Shown in pieces: positions 27,959 through 38,106 of a stretch of DNA of 64,000 nt. The notes below the pieces were generated by a model that saw only the letters and a list, made by a program, of their open reading frames with translations, was not told the origin of the DNA and ran no database searches. The stretch covers positions 5,267,431-5,331,430 of the forward strand of contig NC_088322.1 of the NCBI RefSeq assembly GCF_910592395.1, read 5' to 3'. The position numbers and the translations under genes are program-made. The DNA is from Lineus longissimus. Taxonomy: Eukaryota > Nemertea > Pilidiophora > Heteronemertea > Lineidae. Position 1 is the first letter of the stretch. Each line of letters starts with the position of its first letter.

Positions 27959-29655
27959 CAAGAGGCCCAAGGGCCTGGCGCTCAGCTGAGTTAATATCAT
28001 TAATATCTTCCCGGTGTTTAGTTCATTATGCATGAAAATGGCATGCTCCATGGTATTTGATATCCTTTTGCGTTCACTACGGTACCAATGTTTTTGGTTG
28101 ACATAATTATGCCACTGTTCATTCCTCAATCCTGACCATAATTCGGGTGAAATCATCATATGAAAATATTTACCGAAACATGAAGTTTATGCCATGAATG
28201 AGGATACTCATTGTCATAGCCTCGTTTACCATTACGAAGTATTTTCCCGCGAATATTCAAAACTGCTTGGCTCCTTGCCAGTTAAATAACATGTGACTAT
28301 ACACAAAATAGAAAACTTTGATGGAAATTGTAAATCATTTTTTTATCTATCAGGGGAAACAAGCTGATGATGATCAAATAAATCATTCATGAGAAATCAT
28401 TTTGTTGCTGAAGCTTGCATGACGAAGTTAATGCTAAACCTTTTCTTGTGCTCTACTGCGCCACCGTAGTTTTCTATTTAGACCAGCGATGACGTCATTT
28501 CTGGTGATTCCCTACGTTGTCCAATGAGCGCTTTTTAAAATGTGCCATTTGGTATTGTACAGTATGCAATGTATTTTTTCAGCGCTGCCAGTTGCCGAAG
28601 AGAATGCCGTAGCTCCCTCAATTTCCAATCAATTTTTATGGGAGTGACATTATTGTATTGCTTAGAATGTCTACTTTTTACTCATGAAAGAATCGTAGAA
28701 CTAAAACATAATAGGCAAACAGAATCATGCCGATTCACTGCACATACTGTGGGAATTCTCCACTTCAAAATACATCGGCGATGTCATCGCGAACAGAGCA
28801 TGCACTTCCGATATCGTTTTCACAGAAATGTCGCCAAACATTCAAGAACTAATTTCTGAATTTAGTCCCTAAAGACCTTATGACTACCACTGAAACGAAC
28901 TAATGATAATATCGCCTACCAGACTACTTTTTAAGCAGAAAATTGGGTACTTGAGTGTCATTCAGCTCCAAGATTATTGCACATAGCGTAAACAACATGC
29001 CACCATTTTGTCTCCGCTTCGGTACTTCGTACGCCGCTTATAATGCACCTTCTCAATTAAAACCAACATAATAAGGCCTTACATCGTTGATTGAATAGGA
29101 ACACCACACAAAACACAATAAAGTGGGGGTACAATCGATTGCGAAGCTGAAGTGAACAGTGATTTATTCCTGGAGCTACTGCTTTTGTTGTGTAGCTGCC
29201 ATGTTTTGAGAACTGGCAAATAGGAGACTTCATTGATGGCTGACGTCATCGGGCGGGAATTTGAATCGGCAGAAATAATTAAAAGGCAGGTAGCGCCCTC
29301 TCCTGTTAAAATTTTGAACTTTTTCTCAATAAAATAGATTTTCAAGAATTTTATCTTAATATTAGAGCATATTATTTCGACTAATTCTGCTGCTCCTAGG
29401 CCGATATAGGCCAGTTTCCTTCATGCACTCTCGCTCGCAGGAAGTAGGTCGAATGGCGACAAATTTTGTTTTGAAAGTAGAGTTTGACCAGAAGTCTCCA
29501 GAAATGCAAAATTGAAGTCTCTAGGTCTTACGGTTACAAAATGTGCACCATGGGTTTAACGGACGGATGGATGGATGGATGGATGGATGGATGGACAGAC
29601 GGACGCCACTGAACAACTTATTTGACAAGCTCGGCTGACTTAGTCAGCTGAGCTA
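27959..29655 (+). mobile_element. Non-autonomous element with 5' AAGAGGCCC hairpin and 3' GAGCTAAAAA end, inserted in satellite A
   Basis: Both ends are fixed by the interrupted satellite. The left flank stops at TATAACCA and the right flank resumes AAAATGAGCGGG, the two halves of the normal CCAAAATGAG monomer boundary. The 5' end is CAAGAGGCCCAAGGGCCT, a hairpin AGGCCC-AA-GGGCCT, followed by GCGCTCAGCTGAG. The 3' end has a (GGAT)n tract, GGACGCCACTG, and a hairpin closing TCAGCTGAGCTAAAAA. GCTCAGCTGA near the 5' end is the complement of TCAGCTGAGC at the 3' end. No TSD longer than one to four As is possible. The interior has no recognisable protein. Two TGACGTCA palindromes lie inside, at 28490 and 29241. 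The superfamily is unknown to me. Confidence 0.85.
29565..29594. repeat. (GGAT)n microsatellite in the 3' part of the element
   Basis: About 7.5 tandem GGAT units. This is the simple-repeat tract that family members carry just before their GGACGCC and terminal hairpin. Confidence 0.95.
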
Positions 29656-32468
29656 AAAATGAGCGGGATCAGTCGCGAGGAGCGCAATCGCCAACCGACT
29701 TTCATCGCCAGTAGTGTAATATCGCTAGTCGAATGACAACTCATCATCACAGAATCTCGAAATTGCGGTCTCAGTTTGTCCAATCGGGCATCTCGACTCT
29801 GTATAACCAAAATGAGCGGGATCAGTCGCGACGAGCGCAATCGCCAACCGACTTTCATCGCCAGTAGTGTAATATCGCTAGTCGAATGACAACTTATAAT
29901 CGCAGAATCTTGAAACTGTGGTCTCAGTTTCTTCAATCGGGCATCTCGACTCTGTATAACCGAAATGAGCGTGATCGGTCGCGACGAGCGCCATCACCGA
30001 CCAACCATCATTGCCAATAGTCTTATATCGTTAGTCGAATGACCACTTATCATCGCAGAATCTCGAAACTGTGGTCTCAATTTGTTGAATTGGTCATCTT
30101 GGCTCTGTATAACCAAAATGAGCGTGATCGGTTGCGACAAGCGCCATCGCCAACCGACTTTCTTCGCCAGTAGTGTAATATCGCTAGTCGAATGACAACT
30201 TATCATCACAGAACTTCGAAATTGCGGTCTCAGTTTGTCCAATCGGTCATCTCGACTCTGTATAACCAAAATGAGCGTGATCGGTCGCGACGAGCAGCAT
30301 CGCCAACCGACTTTCATCGCCAGTAGTGTAATATCGCTAGTCGGATGACAACTTATTATCGCAGAATCTCGAAATTGTGCTCTCAGTTTGTTGAATCAGC
30401 CATCTTGACTCTGTATAACCAAAATGAGCGTGATCGGTCACGACGAGCGCCATCGCCAACCGACTTTCATCGCCAGTAGTGCAATATCGCTATCGAATAT
30501 AACTTATCATCGCAGAATCTTGAAATTGCCTTTTCAGTTTTACCATCGGTCATCACGACTCTGCATATCCAAAGTGAGCGTGATCGGTCGTGAGGAGCAC
30601 CATCGCCGACGAACTTTCATCGCCAGTAGTGCAATATCGCTATCGAATGACAACTTATCATCACAGAATCTCGAAATTGTGCTCTCAGTTTGTCGAATTG
30701 GTCATCTCGGCCCTGTATAAGCAAAATGAGCGTGATCGATCGCGACGAGCGCCATCGCCGACCGACTTTCATCGCAGTAGTGTAATATCGCTAGTCGAAT
30801 GACAACTTATAATTGCAGAATCTTGAAATTGTGGTCTCAGTTTGTTCAATCGGGCATCTCGACTCTGCATAACCAAAATGAGTGTGATCGGTCGCGACGA
30901 GCGCCATCGCCGACCGACCATCATCGCCTATAGTCTTATATCGTTAGTCCAATGACCACTAATCATCGCAGAATCTCGAAACTCTGGTCTCAATTTGTTG
31001 AATTGGTCATCTCGGCTCGCCGACCGACCATCATCGCCAGTAGTCTTATATCGTTAGTCAAATGACAACTTAACATTGCAGAATCTCAAATTTGTGCTCT
31101 CATTTTGTCCAATCGGTCATCTCGACTCTGTATAACCAAATTGAGCGGGATCAGTCACGAAGAGCGCCATTGCCAACCGACTTTCATCGCCAGTAGTGTG
31201 ATATCGCTAGTCGAATGACAACTTATCATCACAGAGTCTCGAAATTGTGGTCTCAGTTTGTCCAATCGGTCATCTCGACTCTGTATAACTAAAATGAGCG
31301 GGATCAGTCGCGACGAGCGCCATCGCCAACCGACTTTCATCGCCAGTAGTGTAATATCGCTAGTCGAATGACAACTTATCATCACAGAATCTCGAAATTG
31401 CGGTCTCAGTTTGTCCAATCGGTCATCTCGACTCTGTATAACCAAAATAAGCATGATCAGTCGCGACGAGCACCATCGCCAACCGACTTTCATCGCCAGT
31501 TGTGTAATATCGCTTGTCGGATGACAACTGATTATCGCAGAATCTCGAAATTGTGGTCTCAGTTTGTTGAATCAGCCATCTTGACTCGGTTTAACCAAAA
31601 TGAGCGTGATCGGTCGCGACGAGCGCCATCGCCAACCGACTTTCATCGCCAGTAGTGCAATATCGCTAGTCGAATGACAACTTATCATCACAGAGTCTCG
31701 AAATTGTGGTGTCAGTTTGTCCAATCGGTCATCTCGACTCTGTATAACCAAAATGAGCGGGATCAGTCGCGACGAGCGCTATCGCCAACCGACTTTCATC
31801 GCCAGTAGTGTAATAACGCTAGTCGAATGACAACTCATCATTACAGAATCTCGAAATTGCGGTCTCAGTTTGTCCAGTCGGTCATCTCGACTCTGTATAA
31901 CCAAAATGAGCGTGATCGGTCGTGACGAGCACCATCGCCGACCAACTTTCATTGCCAGTAGTGTAATATCGCTATCGAATGACAACTTATCATCGCAGAA
32001 TCTTGAAATTGTAGTCTCAGTTTGTCGAATTCGTCATTTCGGCCCTGTATAACCATAATGAACAAGATCGGTCGCGACAAGCGCCATCGCCGACCGATTT
32101 TCATCGCCAGTAGTGCAATATCGCTAGTCGAATGACAACTTATCATCACAGAGTCTCGAAATTGTGGTGTCAGTTTGTCCAATCGGTCATCTCAACTCTG
32201 TATAACCAAAATGAGCGTGATCGGTCGCGACGAGCACCATCGCCGACCAACTTTCATTGCCAGTAGTGTAATATCGCTATCGAATGACAACTTATCATCA
32301 CAGAATCTTGAAATTGTGGTCTCAGTTTGTCGAATTCGGTCATTTTGGCTCTGTATAACTAAAATGAGTGTGATCGGTCGCGACGAGCGCCATCGCCGAC
32401 CGACTTTCATCGCCAGTAGTGTAATATCGCTAGTCGAATGACAACTTATCATTGCAGAATCTCGAAAT
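29656..32468. repeat. Satellite A, block 2 (about 18 monomers)
   Basis: The array continues in the same phase and orientation after the inserted element and ends inside a monomer at CTCGAAAT. At about 31017 one monomer joins CTCGGCT directly to CGCCGACC, an internal deletion of roughly 50 bp. Confidence 0.96.
30419..30568. repeat. Diverged marker monomer of satellite A, copy 5
   Basis: Same diagnostic changes as the monomers at 918, 3509 and 8549. It shows that the short block right of the inserted element has the same higher-order content as the long left block. Confidence 0.85.
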
Positions 32469-32811
32469 AGTGCCAAATTGACCCAAGAGGATTTTCATAT
32501 TTCAGTAACCATGGTTACGAAATAATTTTTTTTGTATGTATTGGTGTACATTGACGTAGTGTATTGATTTTGACATTTTCTCCTCTGTACTGCTTATTTC
32601 TGGATGCATTTTGCTGAAATGTTCAGGTTAATTTTTTTTCGTGTGTATCTTTAAAGCTGCCAAGTTTCATTTAGAACTATCCATCAAAAAAAATCGGGCC
32701 CTCCAGATTCCCCCAAAATGGCCAAAGGGCTCTAAAGTTGACAATTTTTTTCTTTATAATTTGCAAATCTCCAACCTGGAAATTGTGTTGGGTCCCGAAA
32801 TTAGATTCAAG
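32469..32811. other. Unassigned AT-rich stretch between satellite A and the next element
   Basis: This stretch has several T runs and no coding sequence that I recognise. CCAAGAGG near 32483 faintly recalls the 5' end of the mobile family, but the hairpin and GCTCA motif that should follow are absent. Confidence 0.5.
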
Positions 32812-32952
32812 AATGAAATGGCCAGGGCCATTGTGCTCACCTCATGTGGAGGAAAGATGGATAAAGAGCATGGTATTGTGTCATGTAGTGTTAGGTTTGA
32901 TGTAGGTCCAAGCAATTACAATTTCCCCAACATGGCCAATTTACAGTACATT

Positions 32953-32981
32953 CGACCTCTGTGACCTTGAAAAGTAGGTCA
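32953..32981 (+). promoter_or_regulatory. Possible nuclear-receptor half-site cluster, module 1
   Basis: The order is GACCT, CTG, TGACCTTGA and then AGGTCA. The reverse complement of TGACCTTGA is TCAAGGTCA, the extended half-site bound by ERR and NR5A-type receptors. The motif match is visible; receptor binding is inferred only. Confidence 0.35.
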
Positions 32982-33266
32982 AATCAAAGAAGACCCGGGT
33001 GACACATTGAATGGTTGTTAGAATCAGATGTACCTATGATATAAAATTGGTGCCAATCGGGCAAGTCATTACTAGGAATAATGGCATTTTGAAGAATTTC
33101 GGATTTGGCCCCCCCCCTGGAGGCCAAACGGCAAATCAGATCGCACCAAACTTCGGTACCTGAGATCACCTGACCAAGGGGTACATGTGTACTTAATTTG
33201 TGATCAATAGTCATTGCAGTTAAGAAACGTGCCATAGTTACGGCCTGACAGCGAATTTACGCCATT

Positions 33267-33295
33267 TGACCTCTGTGACCTTGACAAGAAGGTCA
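33267..33295 (+). promoter_or_regulatory. Possible nuclear-receptor half-site cluster, module 2
   Basis: TGACCT, CTG and TGACCT form a direct repeat spaced by three. The second half-site extends to TGACCTTGA, and an inverted AGGTCA follows. Confidence 0.35.
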
Positions 33296-33567
33296 AATTA
33301 AAAACCTGTGTGACATATACTGTATGGTAGTTAGATGTACCCATGATATCAAATTGGTGGCAATCGGGCAAGAAGTTAAGGAATAATCAAATTTTTAAGG
33401 TTTTTGGATTTTGCCCCCTGGTGGTCAAGTGGTGAATCATATTGGACCAAACTTCGGTCCCTGAGATCACCTGACTAAGGGGTAAATGTGTACCAAATTT
33501 GGTATCAATAGTCATTGCAGTTTAGAAACGTGCCATCGTTACATCCTAACGGCCAATTTACACCATT

Positions 33568-33596
33568 TGACCTCTGTGACCTTGAAAAGGAGGTCA
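33568..33596 (+). promoter_or_regulatory. Possible nuclear-receptor half-site cluster, module 3
   Basis: Same arrangement as module 2, with a perfect AGGTCA at the right end. Conservation may reflect element replication and not function. Confidence 0.35.
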
Positions 33597-33851
33597 AATC
33601 AAAAACCCGGAGGATATATGATTCACATTTGCTAGAAGTACCTACCATATTTTTTTCAAAATTTCCCGACTACTATTAAGGGAGATATTGCATATTTTCA
33701 CTTTTAACGTTTGGCCCCCTGGTGGCCAAACCATGAAACGAATCGGACCGAAACTTGGTCTCCAAGGTGTCATTACATAAGGGTACATGTGTACCAAGTT
33801 TCAACTCAATAGCTCTAACAGTTACGAAACGTGCCATGCTAACGGACGACG

Positions 33852-33920
<69 letters not shown>
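33852..33920. repeat. (GAC)23 trinucleotide tract
   Basis: 69 bases of uninterrupted GAC, flanked by GGACGAC variants. It is the longest perfect microsatellite seen in the window and is part of the 3' region of the mobile element. Confidence 0.98.
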
Positions 33921-33922
<2 letters not shown>

Positions 33923-33978
33923 ACGACGGACGCCACGGTATGGGATAAGCTCACCGCTGCTAAGAGGTGAGCTAAAAA

Positions 33979-34438
33979 CCAAACTTTGAAGAAATCGGCC
34001 CAATAGTTTTTGCACAGCAACCCAAAAGGGCAGTCTGTGACATTTACTTATCATCACTGTTGACACACTGACTGACTCTGACTGTGTACATTTCTACAGC
34101 GACGAAAAACGATCACAACTAGAACTATGAATTTGCTTGGCAGCAAATTGAATGGTCCCCACTAATTAGGGTTGAGGGAGGTGTGAAGATGTACAATGGA
34201 AGTTGTGAGGTAGGGAGGCACCTGGGTAGAAGAGCAAAGAAGGTAGTTGCTTTGTGGGATTAAATCAAGTACTTCTGTATTTTGGAGTTGTCCATAGGAC
34301 TAACATAGTAGCAGCATCTGGTTTTCCTCAGAATTGGCTAGTGATGGTGGTTTTCATGGCAGGCACAGCTGCTTTGGTCCATTTAGGAATAATTGAGTTG
34401 TCATTTGAAAAGGTATGCCGTGTCATGAAAATTGAAGA
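33979..34438. other. Unassigned stretch between two mobile elements
   Basis: No RNA gene or recognisable protein was seen. A 76-codon frame at 34254-34484 runs into the MITE on its right and matches nothing I know. Confidence 0.4.
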
Positions 34439-34440
34439 TA

Positions 34441-34600
34441 CAGTCAACCTTGCCAAAGTTGAACTTGCATATGCCGAGATCTGATTAAGTTGAAGCAAAT
34501 TTCATGCTTTTCTTTTGAATAATCATCACCTAAGTAGACTTTGTGTAAGTCGAAGAAAAATCTATGGTCCCAATAGGTTCGACTAAGGTGAGGTCTACTG
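34441..34600. mobile_element. 160-bp MITE, Tc1/mariner (pogo/Tigger-like)
   Basis: The left end reads CAGTCAACCTTGCC and then AAGTTGAAC. The inverted right end reads CAGTAGACCTCACC and then TTAGTCGAAC, about 17 of 24 positions matching. TA flanks the element on both sides (34439-34440 and 34601-34602), the target duplication expected of the Tc1/mariner superfamily. The CAGT start recalls Tigger/pogo ends. It is too short to encode a transposase. Confidence 0.6.
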
Positions 34601-34602
34601 TA

Positions 34603-36082
34603 CTACGTTTTGTTTTGAGATGACAATTCAATTAAATCCTTTTTTATAGACAAGCAAATTTGATAGCCCCCACGGGCCCACACAGTACACGTATGGAGGA
34701 TTGAAGTCTATTCCGTTTCGCGGATGATTTCCGGACAAACACGCTCGCGCTTTTTAAAAATCACATGCTCAATAGCATTTAAACAACACCCTAACCTTTT
34801 CAGATGGGCAGGATGGATCATCGATAAGCATTTAAGGCTATTCCTTTATTTTATTCCTACATTCAACCGTCGTTCTTTGCTCAAAATACTCGACAGCTCG
34901 CCACTTCGGGGGATCCCCCACTTCGGCAAAGAGATACCGTCGCCATGATGCATGAGGATATGATGTCACCATTACGGGGCGGAGCTTATGCTAATGTACG
35001 TGTGATTGACAGATTGACCGAATCTTGCCGGAGATTTGAAAGCAAATCAGAAAAATCGGCGCATAAAAACGCTTCAAAGTCATCAAAATTATCCAAATTT
35101 CGAAAAGTCTTTGGTGAAATTGATTGGTTGGGGTTATGTTTGGTGGTATACGGAAGAAAGATTTTTGGTTTATTTAGGTGTTTTAGAGAACACTCACAAT
35201 AATGTTTGTGGGTGAACAGATAGAAGAATGTAGAACTTCCAGCAATCTCAATATGGTTCTTTTTAAGCACTCGTGACATGTTTACAAAAATTAAAGCAAG
35301 TGTTTTTAGTAGAGGTTTACCTAATGAGTAGCGTCTGGGTGATTATAAACCATTAACTTGTGTTTAAAAGCCCACATTGTAACGAAAGGTTCCGGCTTGA
35401 CGCTAATCTCCACTGACGGCAGCCGCCATTTTGCCATACTCTCGAAACTTTGGGATCGTCAAATGCAATGGAAATCACATAATTTCTGACACACACTGCT
35501 ACAATTCATCATTTTATTGTTCTTTCACAGTATTATTACGCCACCCCGATTCGCAAGGCAGCTTGTACCAACTGGCTCTGCATTGACTATCCCCATTCCA
35601 AGCCGAAGAACAGTGTGACAAGTTTCTCATTTTACCTTCCAATCACAGTCAAAATTTTCTAAAACAACCGGCAATGAGGACAAACTAATAATCTCAAACC
35701 AATCACAAGAATGTAATCAACACATACGACCTCATCCGAAGAGCGGATGATTAAGTTTTAGCACTGATTCAAGGTGATTTAATTCCTTCTTCGTCTCGCT
35801 TCAAATTCATAAAATGGCTGTCTTCCATACATAATTCATAAAATGGCTGTCTTCCATAGTATGCAGATCTAGTGGCGCAGTACAACACTGCGCATCTGGG
35901 ATACCCCGACGGATTGCCTCGAACCGCGAAATTCAAAACTGCTGGCAATGCGCCAACTGACATTTTTGCACAATACCGCCACCTAGTGATATGAAACGAA
36001 ATTAATCTATTTAATATCGAAACCTCTATATCAGGCCGACCTCTTAAACTTCATTTCAAACTTCGATCTGCTGGAATAAAGA
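34603..36082. other. Unassigned intergenic stretch
   Basis: No recognisable protein domain. Frames of about 85 and 97 codons overlap on opposite strands at 34945-35279 and match nothing I know. TTATGCTAAT near 34987, next to GGGGCGGAGC, is promoter-like but unsupported. Near 35880-36000 the stretch GCGAAATTCAAAACTGC followed by CCGCCACCTAGTG resembles pieces near 39520-39600, which suggests further mobile-element remnants. Confidence 0.4.
35804..35857. repeat. 29-bp direct tandem duplication
   Basis: AATTCATAAAATGGCTGTC followed by TTCCAT occurs twice in succession, starting at 35804 and 35833. Confidence 0.9.
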
Positions 36083-36215
36083 AATGGGCTTTTTCAACCT
36101 CGACCTACTTATACCTGAATAGTAGGTCACACTGACCTAAATCTGTGTCAACATGTAGAGATGCCCAATAGGTGTCTACATATCAAATTTAGAGAGTCCA
36201 TGACCAATAGCAAAA
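36083..36215 (+). mobile_element. Left arm of an older family member interrupted at 36216
   Basis: The stretch GGTGTCTACATATCAAATTT, then CAATAGCAAAA, aligns to the module segment GTGTACCAAATTTGGTATC, then CAATAG, of the copy at 32812. It stops where the next element begins. The matching continuation (ACGTGCCATGATC, then GACCTCTGTGACC) resumes at 39930. The left boundary is uncertain. Confidence 0.5.
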
Positions 36216-36477
36216 CAAGAGGCCCAAGGGCCTGGCGCTCAGCTAAGTTGTTGCTGCGTTGTTTGTATATATTACATTACTCGTCAAACTCTACTAAACT
36301 AAGGACTCAAAGCCTGAGGATATTAGCTTCTGGATGTGTAACAGTGAATTACGGTAGACTGGCGCAATCTACTTCAAGCAAGCTCCACCCTTGCAATGTG
36401 TGCGCAAACAGATAACCTAACCTATATTGGACCATCAATTCTACACACAGCAACATGATTCATCCTCAGCTGTTACC

Positions 36478-36496
36478 ATGATGATGATGATGATGA
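36478..36496. repeat. (ATG)n microsatellite
   Basis: About six ATG units. It produces a run of methionines in a 104-codon forward frame (36427-36741) that matches no family I know. Confidence 0.9.
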
Positions 36497-36816
36497 TCCT
36501 TTTCGCAAATTGGTCGTCTTCTGTCTTTCTTCCATATTTTAGTGCCACCGGATGTAGTCTGCCCTTGTGGAGGGAGCCTTTCAGCACAGGACACAAGAAT
36601 CCATGCGAATTGAATCACATGGAGAGACTAGCCCAATCACCCGCTTTTGGCTGGGTAGAAATGGGTAAATCTCGCAGACTGGACCTTAAACTCTACTGCC
36701 GACTGGCTGGTCTGACAGATGAGCAAGTAGGGTCCACCTAATGCAGAAGGCACCAGTTTCCCTAACTAAAAGGGTAACATTAACAAAATGCTCTACCCAA
36801 CTCTATTATTGCCTAA

Positions 36817-37554
36817 AGGCCTGTGTACACTAGTAAAATATTAGCAACATTTTTACAACATTTCCAGTTGCAACAAATGTTGCGTAGTGTGTACAGAGCA
36901 AAACGCGTCTTACATTTACAACATGTTGTAAAATTGTTGTAAAATTGTTGTAAAATTGTTGCAAATTAAATGCAATGCAATTCTTTGTTGCATGTTGTAA
37001 AAATGTTGCAAACTCTTCAGCCAATCAGAAATAGGATTTGCGTCATGTGATCTACCTGAGGTCATGTGACTTGAACAAGAAGCAGGTATAGCAACTCTCA
37101 AGTGAGTGTCTTGCTTCGTAGGGTGATGAAACCTTTTCTAGAAGTTTCATCCATTCGCAGGAAGTTTTTGTATGACGGCTTGTCAGTCAGCCGCAACTCC
37201 TTTAACAGGCAGTGGTATGCCCCATGATCCACCCTTTTGATCCAGGGCCTGGTCCATATTCTCTTTGGTTATTTCGCCGCCTCTTCAGTCTCTCAACAAT
37301 GACAGCTAAAATTGCTGCAGAAGCACTCAAAACACATCTTCTCTCCTTGGAATCATCCATTTTCCCTCCAAAATACCTATTTCCCTTTGTTCCCACTAAA
37401 AAGTTTGCAACAATTTACCAACATGTTGTAAAAATGTTGCTAATTTGTTGCAATTTTGTTGCTAGTGTACACAGGGCCTTGAAGGGCTTGTTGCAAAATT
37501 GTTGTAAAAATGTTGGTAAAATGTTGCTAATATTTTACTAGTGTACACCCTGCT
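36817..37554. mobile_element. PIF/Harbinger-like TIR element, 738 bp, with TAA target duplication
   Basis: TAA lies immediately outside both ends (36814-36816 and 37555-37557). After a variable first six bases, both ends share GTGTACACTAGTAAAATATT and then AGCAACATTTT, 31 inverted bases. Three-base TWA target duplications are typical of PIF/Harbinger. Subterminal regions are full of TTGTAAAATTGTTG and ACAACATGTTGT motifs. A further inverted end, CTAGTGTACACAGGGCCTT, lies inside at 37464-37482 and matches the first bases of the left end better than the outer right end does. It may be a duplicated terminus or the edge of an earlier element. Confidence 0.7.
37202..37396 (-). pseudogene. Possible remnant of the N-terminus of a Harbinger-type transposase
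   Basis: A 64-residue frame inside the TIR element contains RLKRRRNNQREYGPGPG followed by SKGWIMGH. This recalls the basic RRRR..YWVRPWI stretch near the N-terminus of HARBI1-like nucleases, with the W and RPW positions changed. Nothing of the DDE catalytic domain is present in the 738 bp. The call rests on a short motif resemblance from memory and on the Harbinger-like ends around it. A chance frame is possible. Confidence 0.3.
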
Positions 37555-37634
37555 TAAGTCAAGTGAAACTCTTACAAACCTTAGCAGAATGCCACCATTG
37601 AAATGTTGATAGCAAGTAAAAACTTTAAACAGAT

Positions 37635-38106
37635 GGGCAGAGACCTGTATTCATCCACGACCGGAAGTGTGGCACAGTCACATAGAGCTTATCAAAATGT
37701 CAAGTTGTGGTAAATACATGGCTGGGATGGACCAAAGTGGAATTAATTCTCAATCTGTGGTTGATTCTTAATGTACAGAGTCAGGCCATCACAGAAATAT
37801 GCTTTTTGATAATATATTTAAGAAAATGTGGTCTCACTGGTCAGTTTAGAACTTGTACTTTGACAGGGCCATATCAATGCGCCAGTGACGTTTTGATGGA
37901 TACGGTGTACGGAAATCGTTTTTTCTCAGGCAATCGGTATTGGAATTTTTTAAAACTTTATTATGCTATTGGCAAAGGGTTCTTCTTGACACATATAAAA
38001 TTTTGTGCAGATTGATTGGTCCAATGAGTACTTTTTTTACCAAAACCTATGCACAACAATGTACACGTAATGTACACATGTTTTAATAGAGGACTCTGGC
38101 CTACTA
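37635..38106. repeat. 472-bp tandem duplication, copy 1
   Basis: Starts GGGCAGAGACCTGTATTC and is followed directly by copy 2. Both copies carry the same 102-codon forward frame (37707 and 38179). The copies differ at only about six positions, so the frame is explained by recent duplication. It matches no family I recognise. Confidence 0.95.

Larger units (their letters stand above)
32812..33978 (+). mobile_element. Family copy with three internal ~300-bp modules
   Basis: The 5' end has the hairpin ATGGCC-AG-GGCCAT followed by TGTGCTCACCTC. The 3' end is GACGCCACGGTAT, then a hairpin whose arms are AGCTCACC and GGTGAGCT, then AAAAA. The body is three modules of about 300 bp starting near 32953, 33267 and 33567. 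Each runs GACCTCTGTGACCTTGA, GGTCAAAT, a CCCCTGGTGGCCAA-like segment, GGTACATGTGTACCAA and GAAACGTGCCA. The last module runs into a (GAC)23 tract. No protein is encoded; arginine- or serine-rich frames across the tract are simple-repeat artefacts. The terminal GCTCACC and GGTGAGC match each other but differ from the GCTCAGCTGA pair of the copy at 27959. Confidence 0.75.

Noticed and set aside
28542-29345. Frames of 105 and 88 codons inside the 1.7-kb element
   Set aside because: No transposase, polymerase or other domain recognised. Probably chance.
33676-34066. Arginine-rich and serine-rich proteins around 33850
   Set aside because: Homopolymer translations of the (GAC)23 tract inside a mobile element.
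34945-35279. Overlapping 85- and 97-codon frames on opposite strands
   Set aside because: No familiar motif, no splice or promoter support, and mutual overlap. Left as unassigned.
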